DNA of 64,000 nucleotides from Euwallacea fornicatus (lineage: Eukaryota; Arthropoda; Insecta; Coleoptera; Curculionidae), in assembly GCF_040115645.1 (NCBI RefSeq), contig NC_089542.1:4216001-4280000 (forward strand), given 5' to 3'. The translations under genes and the position numbers were made by a program. How positions within the stretch are numbered: position 1 is the stretch's first letter; each line of letters opens with the position of its first letter. The notes beneath the pieces were generated by a model. It had not been told where the DNA came from, did no database searches, and saw nothing but the letters and a program-made list of their open reading frames with translations. This document shows, in pieces, positions 22,801-37,800 of this stretch.

Positions 22801-25800
22801 AAGTCTTGCCTGCTTGTGGTGACATCTATGGTGGAAAAAATCTAAGTTGCATTGGAGAGTTTCAGCTATAATTTAACTTACCAGTAAATTCCCCTCCAAA
22901 AGTGATATTGTCTTCATGCCGCACAATTTCTGCCCGATCCCCACGAATCACCTTATAGTCCTCTGTGGTGCGCTTGACAAATTCGCCCTCAAGTTTCAGG
23001 TTATCTTGAGGCATCTTAGCGACCGGTCTGTCCCCTCGTTGGTAACCAGGTTTACTTGGTCTCTCGAAGTCTCCCTCGAGGCGCAAGTTGTCCTCCGGAC
23101 GCTTTTGTTTCGGTTTTTCCGCCGGCACCTAACGTATAAACTTCTAGATTTTTCTTGGAGAATTCCAGAACAGATTTACCCATTTCTCCGGTTTGGGCAA
23201 CTCAATATCGCCCTCCTGCTTCAAGTTATCTTGAGGTTTCTTCACTGGAGCTCGGTCTCCAGGTTTCCACTCCTCTGGTCTTCTCTTCTCAAAGTCACCC
23301 TCAAGCTTCAAGTTGTCCTCAGGTTTTTTTGGTTGGGGTCGATCAACGGGTCGATAACCTGGTTTGTCAGGTCGTTCGAAATCCCTTTCGGGTCGAAGAT
23401 TATCAGCCGGCTTTTTGACTGGGGCGCGATCGCCCAGTTTCCACTCTTCAGGGCGTGGCCTAATAACTCATTTCGATTATGGGCCTGTTCAGCAATCATA
23501 GTTTTAACTGACCTATCAAAGTCGCCTTCAAGTTTTAAATTGTCCTGCGGTTTTTTAGGGGTCGGGCGCTCCGCTGGGCGATAACTGGGCATTTCTGGTA
23601 CTTGGAAGTCGCCCTCGGTTCTCAAATTGTCTTGAGGTCTTTTGACCGGGGCGCGGTCGCCGGGTTTCCATTCTTCCGGATGGCGTTTCTCGAAGTCGCC
23701 TGAAGAAGAAATCGGTATTTTGTTTGTTTTGTTCGAGTGAAGTATTGCATCGATTGGTAAATTTAGGGCTTCCTTAGAAAGGAATTAGAAGGAAATTCGA
23801 TTCTCATGTCAAGGATTTATATTCATTAAATAAGCTTTGCAGATAATATAATTAAATGAAATTTTAATGCAAGGTTCTCAAGGCTGTATTGGTCATAGAC
23901 TTGGGAAATAAGTATTGATGATGACGTCACGAGATTTTACCTCTGGTATTTTGGTAAATGGAAAAGATGGTAAGTGAGATGGAATGCATCACGTGGGAAT
24001 TAATGCCTATTTCGCGTATGTTATTTCAACTTAATTGAAAATCTCGACTTGCAATGGAATGCAAATACTTTTCCTTGTACAAATAAAGGTTGGTGAAGTA
24101 GAAATTCAGTAATGCAGAAATTTTATTATAAATGTGCTAAACTGATATTTCCAATAATTAATTTTTAACGTGATAAATTCCTGATTTAACGCACGAATTC
24201 GCAATTTTTTTATAAAAAAAAACCGGTCTAACGCACCACCTTTACTGAGAAATGACGTAATTATTCGAATGCGTAAACAGAAATCGAAGCACACAAAGAG
24301 TGAAACTGGAAGAAAAGAACTGTAGTAACGTCCAATTTACAAATTTTTCTCATTTACAACTATTTATAGTTACTTATTTCTAACTTTCACCCTGTACAAG
24401 GTACAGGTTTCTTTAACGCCGTTCACGCATTTATCCATTGCGTACTGGTAGCTCTCTCTAGTTATTTTGCGAATTTAAATCCGTGCGGCAATGTGCAGTG
24501 CTACAAAACTAATCTATTAAAGTACTATCGTGAGTACGATGACATGCAGAGCAGGCATTTTTTCTGTAGAGTGAAATTTAAAAAAGTCATATTTAAAATT
24601 TATTAGGAATGTTATTTTATGTAACTCATGTCCCTTCGCTCGTTCCGGGAACTCTCACTCGTTACATAAAACTATAGATTTTCTAACGGTTCCATAAAAT
24701 CTATCATAAACCTATTGTTGTTATTAAAGCCCTCGAGGCGTGATTATGATAGTTAATTGACGGAAAGTCATTTACTACATGTTCGATATTCCCAGTGTTC
24801 AATGTCCTTCTTCTGCTCTTTGAAAATTTGAAACGTTGTAGGGTGATTGTTGGGAAGCGTCATCAATCCAATCAAAAATAGAGTTAAAAAATGCACGTAC
24901 CACATATCAATAAGATTTGTATTATCAGCCGCATGTCGAGCTTTCTATATTTGTAGAAAAATACGAAAGATAAAGAGAAACCAAATTCATTCGCATTTTT
25001 ATTATATGATTATGGTTGGTGTCCATTTTTGTTACCTCGGAGCCTATCTTAGGATCTGCGATACGTCAGAAGTAAAAAAACTTACCTTCAAGTCGAAGAT
25101 TGTCCTGGGGTTTCTTGACAGGAGCCCTGTCTCCCGGACGCCAATGCTGCGGTTCCCTTTTAACAAAATCACCTGAGGGGCAGTAAATCACCAGGTTCAA
25201 GATCCATAACAAACACACATAGAGACTATACACTATTATTAACAAAATAAGTAATAGTGGCAACATAATTTGGAGACGACTGCATGACACTCTACACCAA
25301 ACAAGAAGAATCCAAAAATGTGTATAAAACTCTGTTCAGGTAGGTACAGATATGCAGCACAAGGATCCTAAATAGTGAATTAGTGATGATACCCATAGTT
25401 TTTTTTGTGTGCCATTTTGAGTGTTATTTACTGGAATTTGTCAATGAATTTGTTTCGAACATACTGAAAAGGAGGTGGTACCTGTCTCGTTTAAGAGGGT
25501 GCTGTCGTTATAACAAATTGACTAAAAACATTAAAAAATTGTATATTGCGTTACCAGTGCCGGAAATGGTATTTAGGCTCAGCCATCTGACAGTGCGAAA
25601 AGTGTGTTTCGCACGTGTATTACGGTAGAAACGTTCAGTCACTCCGACTCTCCGTGATTTATTTGAGAACCATCAGTAATACGCAAGTGTATTTTTACTG
25701 ATTGTTTTTGGCTCATTTCAGACAAAAATTAAATTTTAAATAAACATATTTAATTAGATTTTTTACATTAAATTAATTCAACGGAAATGTTGAGTTTAAT

Positions 25801-28800
25801 GAAAATCATGATCAACAAACTGTTGAGTATTAGAAACTCCAAAATAAGTTTTTGAGATCTGTACTATACGCCTCTCTCTCTCTTTTTTGTTAACCTATTC
25901 GCCTACCAATTTTCCATAATATAACTAACAACTAAACCATTATCTTTCACTTTTTTATAAACATAAAAGGTACCTTCTAGATGCAGATGATCTTCTGGCC
26001 TCTTGACCGGGAACCTCTCCCCCTTAGTTGCATTGTATTCGTCCTTGGGTTGAGCATAAATCGGCCCTTCAGGTTGAAGATGGTCGTTGTAGTCGTCTGG
26101 GTTGTGTGGACAGCTGTGACGTCTGCAAAAAAAAAAGACAATTATTCTTCTATTTCTACCACTTAGCTCATGTTTAATTATACAGAGCGTTCATTTAAAA
26201 ACGAACCACCTGAAATAGCTCTTGATTGGGAGGAAAATTTAAAATAACAAAAAAAGTCTATTTACATGTTTAGGGGGATGTTTAATTTGACATTAGAGAG
26301 AATTGCATCAGTCACCCCCTTACTCCCAGCTACCCTCACATCAATCAAATGGCAGCCCTCATCGAGTGGCACATTGTTATAAGCGTAATTCGATTTACTC
26401 TGTAATTACACCCAGAAAACTGAAATTGGTCAGTGGGGTCAGGGGTTAGAAGGAAAAATGTGTATTAGGGCAAATAGTATAATGAGATTAAATAATTCAT
26501 TCTATCAAGTGCTCATGGTGTGAACCATTTCAGGAAAAATGGAATGGCGGAAGAGGTTTATTAAAATGGCCAGCACGAACTCCAAATCTCAGTCCAATAT
26601 ATTTCCTCTTATGGGGTTATTTAAAAAATAAATTGTTTAAAGCTTTATTATTGTCTCGCTAATAACTATTCATATTTTGGGCACTTAATTAATCGAATTA
26701 TTTGATCTCAATATGCTATTTGCACTAATACACATGTTTCCTTCCAACTCTCAACGCCATTAACCGATTTTGGTTTTTGTTGGTACACTTCATTGGAAAT
26801 TGAATTCCTCTCGCAATGATCATGCCACTCGATGCGGGTGCCATTCAAAATACCAAAGAGAGGGTAGCCAGGGGCGAGGGGGTGACCGATACAATTCTCT
26901 CTTGTGTGAAATTAAACTCCCTCCTAGATATCTAAACAGACTTTTTTTTATTATTATAAATTTTCCTCCCCAATGGAGAGATATTTCCGGTGATCAGTTT
27001 TAAAATGAACGCCCTGTATGCACAAGCAGATTTTACTGCATCCTTATTTAGCATTCACATACATAAATTACTATTTCGCGGTTATTTAGGCCAATACTCT
27101 ATAACACAAGGGCTCGTCCTAATTTTTCCCATAGTAATCGATGAATGAAATCTAATTTCCTTCGGACACGACATAAAACTGATTATCTTCGAGGCAGCAA
27201 TTTTCTAAATAAAGTTTCAATAATCAAGGACCTTGTTTGCGCCAATGGGGCGAAGTTTGATTCTGGTCATTAAAAATTAAGACTTCGGTTAATACCTTTT
27301 CTTCCTCCTTCTCCTCTTAACAATCACATGGACTCCTTTCTTTAAAATTAAATTCATAAAATTCAACTCAAAGCAAATTTAGTGAATAAACGGCGAAGTT
27401 CGGTCGCTTTTAAAGTATCAATGACTGCAGCCCTAACTTACACAATAATATATTGTGAAAAGCGTGGAAATTTCACGGTGAAATAACGTAATTTTCCCAT
27501 AAAAAGAAAACGCGTGGCCGACTGGTCCAGTGGAGACCGGCACGGGGTGCCACGACGCTGACGACGCCGGGCGTCCAACTGACTAGACGCCTGCTTAATG
27601 TCGATCACCCCGGTGGCACGGTGACCCAGTAACTTAACTAAGGGCGATTCCGACAGAAATGATTTGATTGAAATTGCAAATATATAAATTAAAAATATAA
27701 TAATAATATATGCGGCGAGTAAATTGCATATCGCAAAAGTGGCTAGAAAATACAAGGATGACCCTTGCAGCTACATCTTAGGGCTCTAAAAAATAGAGCC
27801 CTAAATTTGGGTAAATTCGTCTGTGGTACAGTGGCGACATCTCGAGATTTTCAAGACTCCACCTTACTAGGTGGCACTCATGGCATTTGTACTAGTACCG
27901 AAAAATAACGTGAAAATAGTGGCGACACCTTGGAGTATTCCAGATTCCAGATGCTCCTTTGGCTGCTCGAACTAGGTACAGATGGCGCCACCATTGGGTG
28001 CTTGCTCTAGTTTCGCGAGAGAAATATCGATTGAACGAACTTTGAAAATCTTGGTTGAGTCCCAATCAACATTAATAATCCCGTGATTGCTGCCACCTTC
28101 TGAATTTTTTTTTAGGATAGAAATAGCTCACGAAACCCTGAACCATTAAACCAACATGTATGCCTACGTCGCAATAGCGACATCTTGTTGAACTCGAAAT
28201 CTTCTGCTGGTTCAAGCGATTGGCCACAGGTGGACCTCCGTGTTTGTGCTTGGAACTTATTATTCCTTATTTGATAACTTTTTTAAGGGAATGCCCCACT
28301 GCCCAGTACGGTTACCGCAATGTATGCAAAAGTGGTGATCGTTATAGTCCATAATCATCAAGCTCCATCTGTTTTCTATTTCAAGCTCTTCAATTAAATT
28401 TGCTAGTTTTACATGTTGAAAGGTCGATTATTATCGTTCGTTCTTTGAGGTCAAAGTGAAATTGATCAATCGCTTCTTTAAATTTAAAAGACTTATTTTA
28501 GCACGTAAACAGTAAGTGTATGCTGTTCCAGTTAAGCTTAACCAAAACGGACAAAACTACGGTAGAGTTACGCAACCACTGAGGTGAAATGCACTGTAGG
28601 TGGCAAATAACAAACGACAGAGATATAATTTTATCGTTAAGACTGTCATTATACACGTATTAGCTCAGTTGAGATAATAATTTCGAGAGCGGATGTGTGT
28701 TCTTTCCAATAGTCGAAATACTTGAAAGGTCATATCTATTATTCGGAAATAATTGGATTCGCTATGTAATCGATTTTGATCATTTAGATAATTCCTTTAA

Positions 28801-31800
28801 CACTGAGATGACTACGAGGAGAATGTTGTCGCACAAAAGTGCTACCATCTTTTGATCAGCGGCGGTAATTAATACATTGCCCCAAACACCTAGAGATGTC
28901 GAGACAGACTTCGCATTATATCTAACCGACATAAGGAAGGAAAACCTTATTAAAATGGAGAAATTGTGGGATCCTTTATTTCGGTTTATTTATCGCCTTT
29001 AAGTAAGCGTATGTTCTTGAGAGATTTAGTGGGTATTCTCAGCTGAAATATTAGTCATGGTACCGATTGCGGTGGCGCTGGTTCTTGTGGGTGTCAGAAG
29101 TGGGCCCGGCCAACCAAAGGCAGCGTAATGGCGACAATAAGAAAAGGCCAACGTAAATAAATAAACTGAGGCAAAGGCGTAGGTTTGTCCACATGAGAAA
29201 CAAAAGGAAACCATTTTTAGATCAAGACCAATTGAGTATAAATCTGATGAATATCACGTTTAACTGGCACAAATGTGATATTTATTTACATTGTTTACAG
29301 GTTACTATTACATTGCACATTATCTTGTCGCTTATAATATTTCCTGTAGTTATATATGTACTGAGTAAGTAATGAATTGCATTACTCACATACTCACGAC
29401 ATATAAATAAACGAATAAACCCATTGCCCGTAAATTACTACCCATAAGGCCCATGCTATCATATAAAAATGGGAAATGCATGGCGTGGTATATAATTAAA
29501 GGAGGATACTGACACCGTGACCAGTTCGCGTGTACCGTAATAATTACCAGAGAATTTTATTAATGAGCCTGATGCTTTGATTTCTACTAGGAAGTGCATG
29601 TAGTGGATGATCAATTATTTGAGCTGCATGCACGCTGGGTGTCGGGGGGATCATAGACACAATTGTTAATTTCCCTGAAGCACCATGTAAATACTTCAGT
29701 TTAAATCGTTTAGGACAATATGGGTTCTTATTCAACTCCTATTATAATAAGTCATGTACATACGAAGGTTTGCAACCCATATACGGCAAGTCATAGCCCT
29801 CATGTTTGAATAGAATGCAACACTTCGCTTTCCATAAAGGCATTAGACGGGCAAGAATATCTCATGGAATGTAAATTTGCCTTTTCTTCTAGAATAAACT
29901 TCCTTTACTCGTTTCCGCCAATTAAAACGAGATCCGAGACTTGAAGTGTTTGCGATGACATAACTGGGGCACGATATCTCTGTATTTATGAACTTATGCA
30001 GTGGATAAATATGTGAAAAACACCGGTAAAAACTCATGATAGATTAACTATATTGGAGATATCAGACATCTTACGGAAAACACCAGGAGCTTTGGAATCA
30101 TTTGTAAAATCGAATACTGCGTATAATTATTGTTCGATTAGTTCTTTGCAAATTAAGGATTTCGCTATTTCAGTGCTAAATGCCAAATTCGGCATCCACA
30201 CATTGACACTGACCCATTTTCCGGATCACGTATTAATCTCGATCCAATGATAACCGGCAGAGCGAAAGAAACGGGATTGGCACCATTAACGGTACTTACA
30301 TGGGAAGTTGTACTTGGTACCACTAAATATGGCCAGGACATGAGACGACCTTAACAGCTTATAATGTATGCATAAACGAGAGTTTGAGCACAAACACAAG
30401 ACAACCTTGTTGGGACTTTTTCTTGTACTGTTGGTCTCTGTCCTTTTAGTGATGAAATCAGTCTGGAGTAATTATTTCTTGGGGGATTTTAAGGGAGAAA
30501 TACGTGAGTGAACGTATAAATAACAATGACATTGGATTAGACAATTCGTGAAATCATATCACTAATGACCTTCTTATCTAATTATTTTTCCATATACTGT
30601 AAATTATAATGTAAAGAGATGCAGAGTAAGTTGCAAAGAGCATTTCGTGACGTCACACAATAGGTAGCACATAACCATGCCCCGACAAGCATATCCCTTG
30701 GCGGTTAAATCTCTGTGCCTACCTGTCCCATGACGCAGATAAACGTACGATGGAAACAAATGTTTATTTACAGGCAAATTATTATTTTTTATACTTGAAA
30801 ATTGAAGGTAAATCGGGTAAAATATGTAAACAAATACTTATCAGCGCACATACAGTGCGCGACAATAAAATAGCACACAGTGAAACTTATGTCAAAAGTC
30901 ATTTGTAATGCATTTTATTTAATAATTTTTTGTTAACTTATGTAATACATAACAAAGGCGAATGATTGCTTTACAATTTTTATGGAAATGAGGTATTAAT
31001 AAATAATACAATCAAAATCGTGAAAAGTTAACGCGACAAAATAATAGCACATTTTGGTTTGATTTATCTCTGCGGTGATTCAGCGAATAGTAATTTGAAG
31101 TATTTATGCTTAATCTTTTTTTTATGAGGGATGAAACCCATACGCAATATAAATAAACACAAATACCATTCAATTTTCGAAGTCATGGGGCGAGGTACAA
31201 AGTTAAATGAGAGTGAAATCGCTAAGATTCTATGCCTATGGAAAGAAAAATATTCCATATTAAGAATTGCCAAAATTGTGGGTAGAAGCTGCAAAGTAAT
31301 ATATAATTTAATTAAAAATCCCAGTAATTATGGCAAAAAAAAGGTAAGGGCAGACCACCAGCTTTAACAGACCGTGAGAAACGTGCTATTTTGAGAGCAG
31401 CATCAAACTCTTTTGCTACGGCCAGAGAAATAGCTGATTCAGTGGGCATAAATACTAATATCAGAAACGTACAATGTATACTTCAACATTCCTCAATCAT
31501 ACAACATCAAAACCTTAAAAAGAAGCCACCCCTATCTTCAAGGCACAAAGAGGCTCGTTTGCAGTTTGCGACAAAACATCTGAAATCTATAAAAAAATTA
31601 AAATGTGTTATATTTAGTGATGAAAAAAAATTAAATCTTGATGGACCAGATGGGTGGAATCATCACTATCATGATTTGAAAAAGGAGAAAGTTTATTTAA
31701 GTCGTCGGCAAATGGGTGGAGGCAGCCTTATGATTTGGGCTGGTATCGGGTATAGAGGAAAGACTGAATTGAACTTTATTAAAGGACGGTTAAATAGTCG

Positions 31801-34800
31801 TGAGTACATAAAATTAATTGATACACAACTTAAAAAGTATGCTACACAAATATCAGGAGAAAATTTTATTTTCCAACAAGACAGCACAGCTGTGCACACC
31901 GCAAAGTGCGTTAAAGAGTATTTTGAAACGAATAATATTACTATTTTAGAATGGCCAGCAAGATCATCCGATTTGAATATAATCGAAAATTGTTGGGGTA
32001 AACTTGCAAGAGCTGTGTACAAAAATGGCAGACAATTTAATAATGCAGAAGATTTAAAAAATTGTATTATTTATGAATGGAATAAGATTCCCCGAAAATA
32101 TATTAAAAAATTATTCAAATCAATACCAGATCGTCTTATAGAGATGATAAAAAATAAAGGTGGTAGTACAAAGTACTAGCTTAAAAATGTATTAAGTTTT
32201 GTTAATTAAATAATTGTAATATTAGTTATTTTTGAAGAATGTGCTATTATTTTGTCGCGTTAACTTTTCACGATTTTGATTGTATTAGTTATTAACACCT
32301 CTTTTCCATAAAAATTGTAAAGCAATCATTCTCCTTTGTTATGTATTACATAAGTTAACAAAAAATTATTAAATAAAATGCATTACAAATGACTTTTGAC
32401 ATAAATTTCACTGTGTGCTATTTTATTGTCGCGCACTGTAAATGACAATAGGTACCTGTTATGAATGTCAATGCTCCACCGGTAACTCAGAACGTCAATG
32501 AAATTGACGGTGAAATGTAAAAACTGCCCGGACAAACTGAATTTGACGTGTCTGTCCTTGTCAAATAATATTCTGCGGTGATTTACCAATAGGAAAGAAC
32601 CGAAAAATATTCGGCATAATTTTTTCAATGAGGTCCATAATCTGACGTTCCGGTTGATGATGCCGCCGCAACAGTATTTTTCGAAATATCAAAATGGCAC
32701 CGCATTAAAAAAGAAAACCTCAAACACTGGATCCCGGCCATTTTTAATCGGCATTAGTGCAAATAGTTTTAGTACGTGACGCCATCTTGCTTTTTGGAAA
32801 AATGCCTAGTGAGCCGCCATTTTCGATCTGAACATTTGATTGTAATAGCTCATCGAAAAGGGAATTGGGCGCCCATTTCAAAGAAGGAGTTTTTATTGGT
32901 TTAAATACAATTGTACTTATTGTTAAATATTTGCACCTCAACAACGCACCAATAAACGAAGAACTTAGTTGAAAATGGTTGCTTTTGTGCGTTATTCAAT
33001 TGTGCGCTTATTATTATTATTATTAACTTGTGTGCCTTTTAAATCCGATATTTCACGGTGTATTGCGTGAATAATCAATATTTACCAACGCCTGGGTTTA
33101 ATTCGGTAGCTGCGGGATAATTTTAAATAACCATGACCAATCGCTAAAGTTGATTTTGTACTGTGCCTTCAATTATTATAATTATCTATAGGTCAAGCTA
33201 TATGTATTTATTCGCAAATTGGAGCGGTCCAAACAGGCGTGACTCGATAAAACCGAAGACAAATCAACAGAAAAAAGTATTGTAAATATTTACTGATTGA
33301 AGGTTCATTTAGGTACCATAATAATTATTAAGATGCCCATTTGGCTACGATATTTAGCGCTGAAAATTTATCTGGAATTTCTTACTGCAGAGGAGCTTAA
33401 GCCGGGCTTGCATTAGTTATGACATGTTAGTTTCGCTCTTTGCTCATGTAACACTGAACAGCACAGACGTACTTGGCCATTAATGGTTATTCAAGAGATT
33501 TAGTGGGTCATTGAAAGTGAATTATTTACTCATGCAGACCGTACTCTGGCATTTCTCAAAGGTCTGAAAAACAAGTTTCTTTTTTTGCCAATTCAAAGGG
33601 TTTTGAGTCTTAAAAGCAGGAATATTTTTGTTAAAATGAGGTTCTCTCATCAGAAAACTGAGTCGACTTTGCGTACTATTGTTGATGGTAATTAAGCACA
33701 TCTCCCTGTGAGGTTTGTCCCTATGTACCCGCCCGTAGATAGGCTGCATTTACACGCAGAACGAATGAATGAATTAGGTCTGATGTTATACATGACGTAA
33801 TCACAGAGCAGTATGTTTTTTTTTAAGTCTCAAGTCGTTGAGATCGGCCGATTAAATTTTCAGTTGATTTTGGAACATTCTGAGGACTTCCTCAAGGTGC
33901 GCAGGAACTTGTGCTTACCGCCGTGTTCTCAACGGAAAATTTCAGCAAACTTTAGAGTTTCTTTGAGCCTCAACCGAATTTTTGGGGCCCCCACTTCAAT
34001 AGGAATATTTGACAATTTTCTACAAGTTTAAAGTTAAATCTAGACTAACTAGATTCCACATGTGGTACTAACACTTAACGGTTCGTGATCCGCTTTAATC
34101 GAGCCTCATTCAATCCACTTTATTCATATTTATAAATCACTGACCATAAAAGAGCTTTTACAAGCTTTAGTTACTCTTGATAAATTTATTCTTTCAGCTC
34201 TTATTAATGGGACAAATTCCTAAAAATATCGGCATTAGCTTGTAATCTCGAGGGGCTTAAATGGTGCATGATGCACCAGCTTGGTATTAATTAATCCCCA
34301 ATGTTACGTTCAGCTTGGGTCAACGGCCGAGTTTCTCTTCACTGCCAGGAACATATTTCGAATCTAATTCGATAGATAAGAAATTAAAAAGTAGATATTC
34401 TGTGCCTCACTTCGCGGAAGTAAACCTGGTTCCAGATACGGAGAGTTCTCCACATTGTGCCCGGTTTTAATTTAAAAAAGAAAACTTACAAAACCCATTG
34501 ATTGACACGTCAAAATCGGCTTTTTTTTTAATTTAATTATATCCGGCAAACTTGGCAGTTAGCAAATTTAACGGGAACATAAACCTTTAATGTAATTGTC
34601 GGACAATCGAGTTTGATTACCCCCATATTGATCGTTAATCAGAAGTTCGGCGAAGCAATGGATTCGACCTTGTTTTTGATATGTTAGATGTCAAGGAGAA
34701 CCCGGACAAAGTCCATGTTTTTATTAGAAATTTGAAGCTGAAAAATACAAGTTCAAGTGCGTCCATTTTTAAAAATGAGTGCCAAGTTTCGCTTAGAGAT

Positions 34801-37800
34801 CGTTAATTACTTACCGAACAGTGACCAACAGGTGTTTCGGTTTTATATCATCAGAAAGCATGAAATTGGGTTAAGATACATCGCGATTTCTATTAATTTC
34901 GTGCATACGAAAAAAAGCTAGTATCGCAAAAAACTGAATTAGCTCTATCGAGACCGCAGCACTATGTCGCGCCGCTGGACATTCGTGCTGGAACGGTTTT
35001 CAAAATTTTAACGCCACTGGACACTCAATCAGCGGCAACGACGCAACATAAAAAAACTTACGCCGCTGGAATTAAAAACCTACGCCCCTGGAACATGTAG
35101 GGTTAGTTACACGTAAGGGAAACTACGAATTATCCGTTATTTGGAAAAACGGAAAAAGTTCTTCGTCTCAGTGTCGGCGCTGAGATATTTTATTTGCATA
35201 ACGCGAAGATGGACTTTCTGGCAAAAGGCTCTCACGTGCATAATCTCGAAACTCTCTATGTTTAAAAGTATTATGGAATGAGTTAAGCGCAGCATCAAGT
35301 TTCCAGCGGCGGCACGAATTTGAATTCTACCATTACCACCGTTTTTCCAGCGTTTTGCCGGATTTAAAACACACTGGTCAAAGCAAAACTTGCATTCGAT
35401 GTTTAAAATTTGTAAATTTATCAGCGTAACAATGGAAAAAAATTCAATGTCACTGCAAATCTCCAGTAGTAACTCCAAACGGAACTTAAAAAATTTGAAC
35501 GCATTATTCTTGATTTTGGTACGTCCATTAACTTTATCGTAATTTCGAAAAAAGCAGGTACGCCTCAGATTTCGTAATAAAAAAATCCCTGTTTGGTGCA
35601 GTATTACGGCTTGCACTGGTAAAAAATCGAGCGTAAAGTCAGCGGCGCAACGTCAATTCATTAAGCTTAACCAAAAATGTTTCGCTCCAATTGACAACAC
35701 CCTTTTTGTAGTTCCAAAGTTCCCTTGCCACGCCACTGATTTCTGCGCTACTAAACTGGGAGTTTGCCCGTTTATTGGCGATAATTGAAAGCGTGTTTTT
35801 GAATAATTTATTGACGCAGAATTATTTATTTCTAGTTTCACAATTTCATTTTTGTAGCTGGGAATTACGTTGGCCAGTGTGGCACCTATATTTTTTTCCT
35901 ACCAGCGAAAACCGAGCTTGAAAACAATCATGGGTTATTATTACCGAGGCTTCCACCCAGTGTTATTGAATTAATGTTATTATGAGGTGATTATAAACAA
36001 TAATGGAAAAACGTGCGGTTCTTTCATTGATCATTGTTATTCGAGGCCTGGGCAAATTACTTTCAGCAGGAAAAAGTTGAATGCACGCCCTTTAACCAGA
36101 AATTTGTACCAACGGGTTAAACGGCATAAAATCAGGTTTAGCTGAATTCACGCAGCTCGATTATATATCCGAACGTGACATTAAACCATCTAAAATACTG
36201 CAGTGACACCAGAATGATTTGTAAAGCGACTGCAACGAAACGTAATGGACAATAACAATCGAGCACTCGGTACCACGTCCCAAGCGGTGAAACCGAAATG
36301 ACCATAGAACTAAAATAGTTCTTGCTTGCGCCTAACCTTCTTAATTAAAATAGAAAATATTTATTTATTCTAGTCGATGATCTCACGTGTGTTTTGGTGC
36401 CGACAATTTGCAGTTTACAAGGTTCCGATATGTAATTTTTACATCACTCACCCGCAAGTGCAGAGCTGGCAAATGCACTGCTCCTTGAGCGGTACCCGAA
36501 CCTTGGCAGGCTCCGGTTTCTCCTTTACGGTCTTCACTATATTGATCACCTTATTGTCCGTCACTTTTTTGATGTTTATGATATTCTCGACTTCACTCTA
36601 GAATGCGGAAAATTACCTTACAAAATAGCTTAGAAATACTCAGAAAACTTACAGTATCCTTGATGTCGAGTATGTTCTCTTTAACGAACGTTTTGCTGAC
36701 ATGATCTACTGAGGACGAGTCCTTGTCGACCACCTTTCTGATGTCAGTAGTGGAAAAATTCTCAGAAGCAATCTTATGATCCACCGCTGAGTCCTTATTG
36801 ACTATTCTTCTGACGTCAGTTACATTCTCAGAATCAGTTTTCAGATCTTTAGATGAAGTGACCTTAACATCCTCGGAGACGTTACTAACTATTTTCTGAG
36901 GCTTGGAGCTGTCAACGATATCATGCGTGCTATAGTGCTCAGTGGAAGTCTGGTTGTCTTGGAATGTCTGCGAGTCTTTTGTTACTAAGGTTTTAGAGTC
37001 TGAAAATTTCGAAACCGTCTCAAAAGTCTCTATCACAGTTTTAGAGTCCTCGCTAATCACTGATCTAGAGTCTTTGATTAATGATGAAGAGTCTTTCAGC
37101 TGATTGACGTTTTCTTTGATCTCAGTAGATAGAAAGTCCTCATTGGTTTGAGATAAGTGAGTGTTTTTGGAATCACAGATGTTGGTCACCACCGTATCCT
37201 TACTGTCTACGGTGTGACCATAGAAGTTTTTTGAATCGGTACTAGCTGTAGATTCATTTTTTCTTGTTGGGGATTTTCCTGCGGGTTTCCTAGGTGTTGA
37301 TTGTTTTGTAGGTGAAGCCTTCTTGGTGTCTGCTTCATATGTAAACTCCCCATTCCAGCCAGTTTTCCCATAATTCCTGTCAGTTGAGTAAACCACGTCC
37401 TTGCTCTCAACGATATGGTCCTTCAGCACCTTTCCCTTAGTTCCAATGGTGTTCTGAATGGCCTTAGAATCATAGATGTTAGTCACAACTGTGTCCTTCG
37501 AGTCCACGGAGTGTCCGTAGAAATTTTTTGAGTCAGTACTGGTCTGCGACTGTCGGATCTTGCTTGTATCCACATAATTCTCATCGACATACCTTGTGGT
37601 TGACTCGGTGGTGCTTTTTCTCGTTGGAGACTTTTCTGAAGGTCCTTTAGAATATCTAGAAGGCGATTGGGACTTCCTTGAGGGCGTTTTTGAAGTACCG
37701 GCAGGTGTCTCGTACGTAAACTCCCCATTCCAACCACTTTTCCCATAATTCCTGTCAGTAGAGTACACCACGTCCTTGCTTTCGATTATATGATCTTTGA

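Larger units (their letters stand above)
26123..36451 (-). other. 10.3-kb intron of the giant gene
   Basis: Separates the CICQLCTCG half of the Cys motif from the RHSCPH half. Contents: a deleted transposon (26183-27016), a possible alternative first exon (27442-27500) with a GC-rich stretch upstream of it, a hairpin (27778-27804), an isolated snRNA-type promoter box (27980), and a Tc1-like element (30853-32438). There is also a short (TTA)n microsatellite near 33008, and around 34960-35100 several copies of a CGCC(G/A)CTGGA word. The rest is AT-rich with no supported gene. Confidence 0.7.

Noticed and set aside
17589..23584. Many long open frames on the plus strand opposite the giant gene's repeat exon
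   Set aside because: They are the antisense of 87-nt coding repeats; a period divisible by three keeps every frame open over long stretches. No splice or family evidence supports them.
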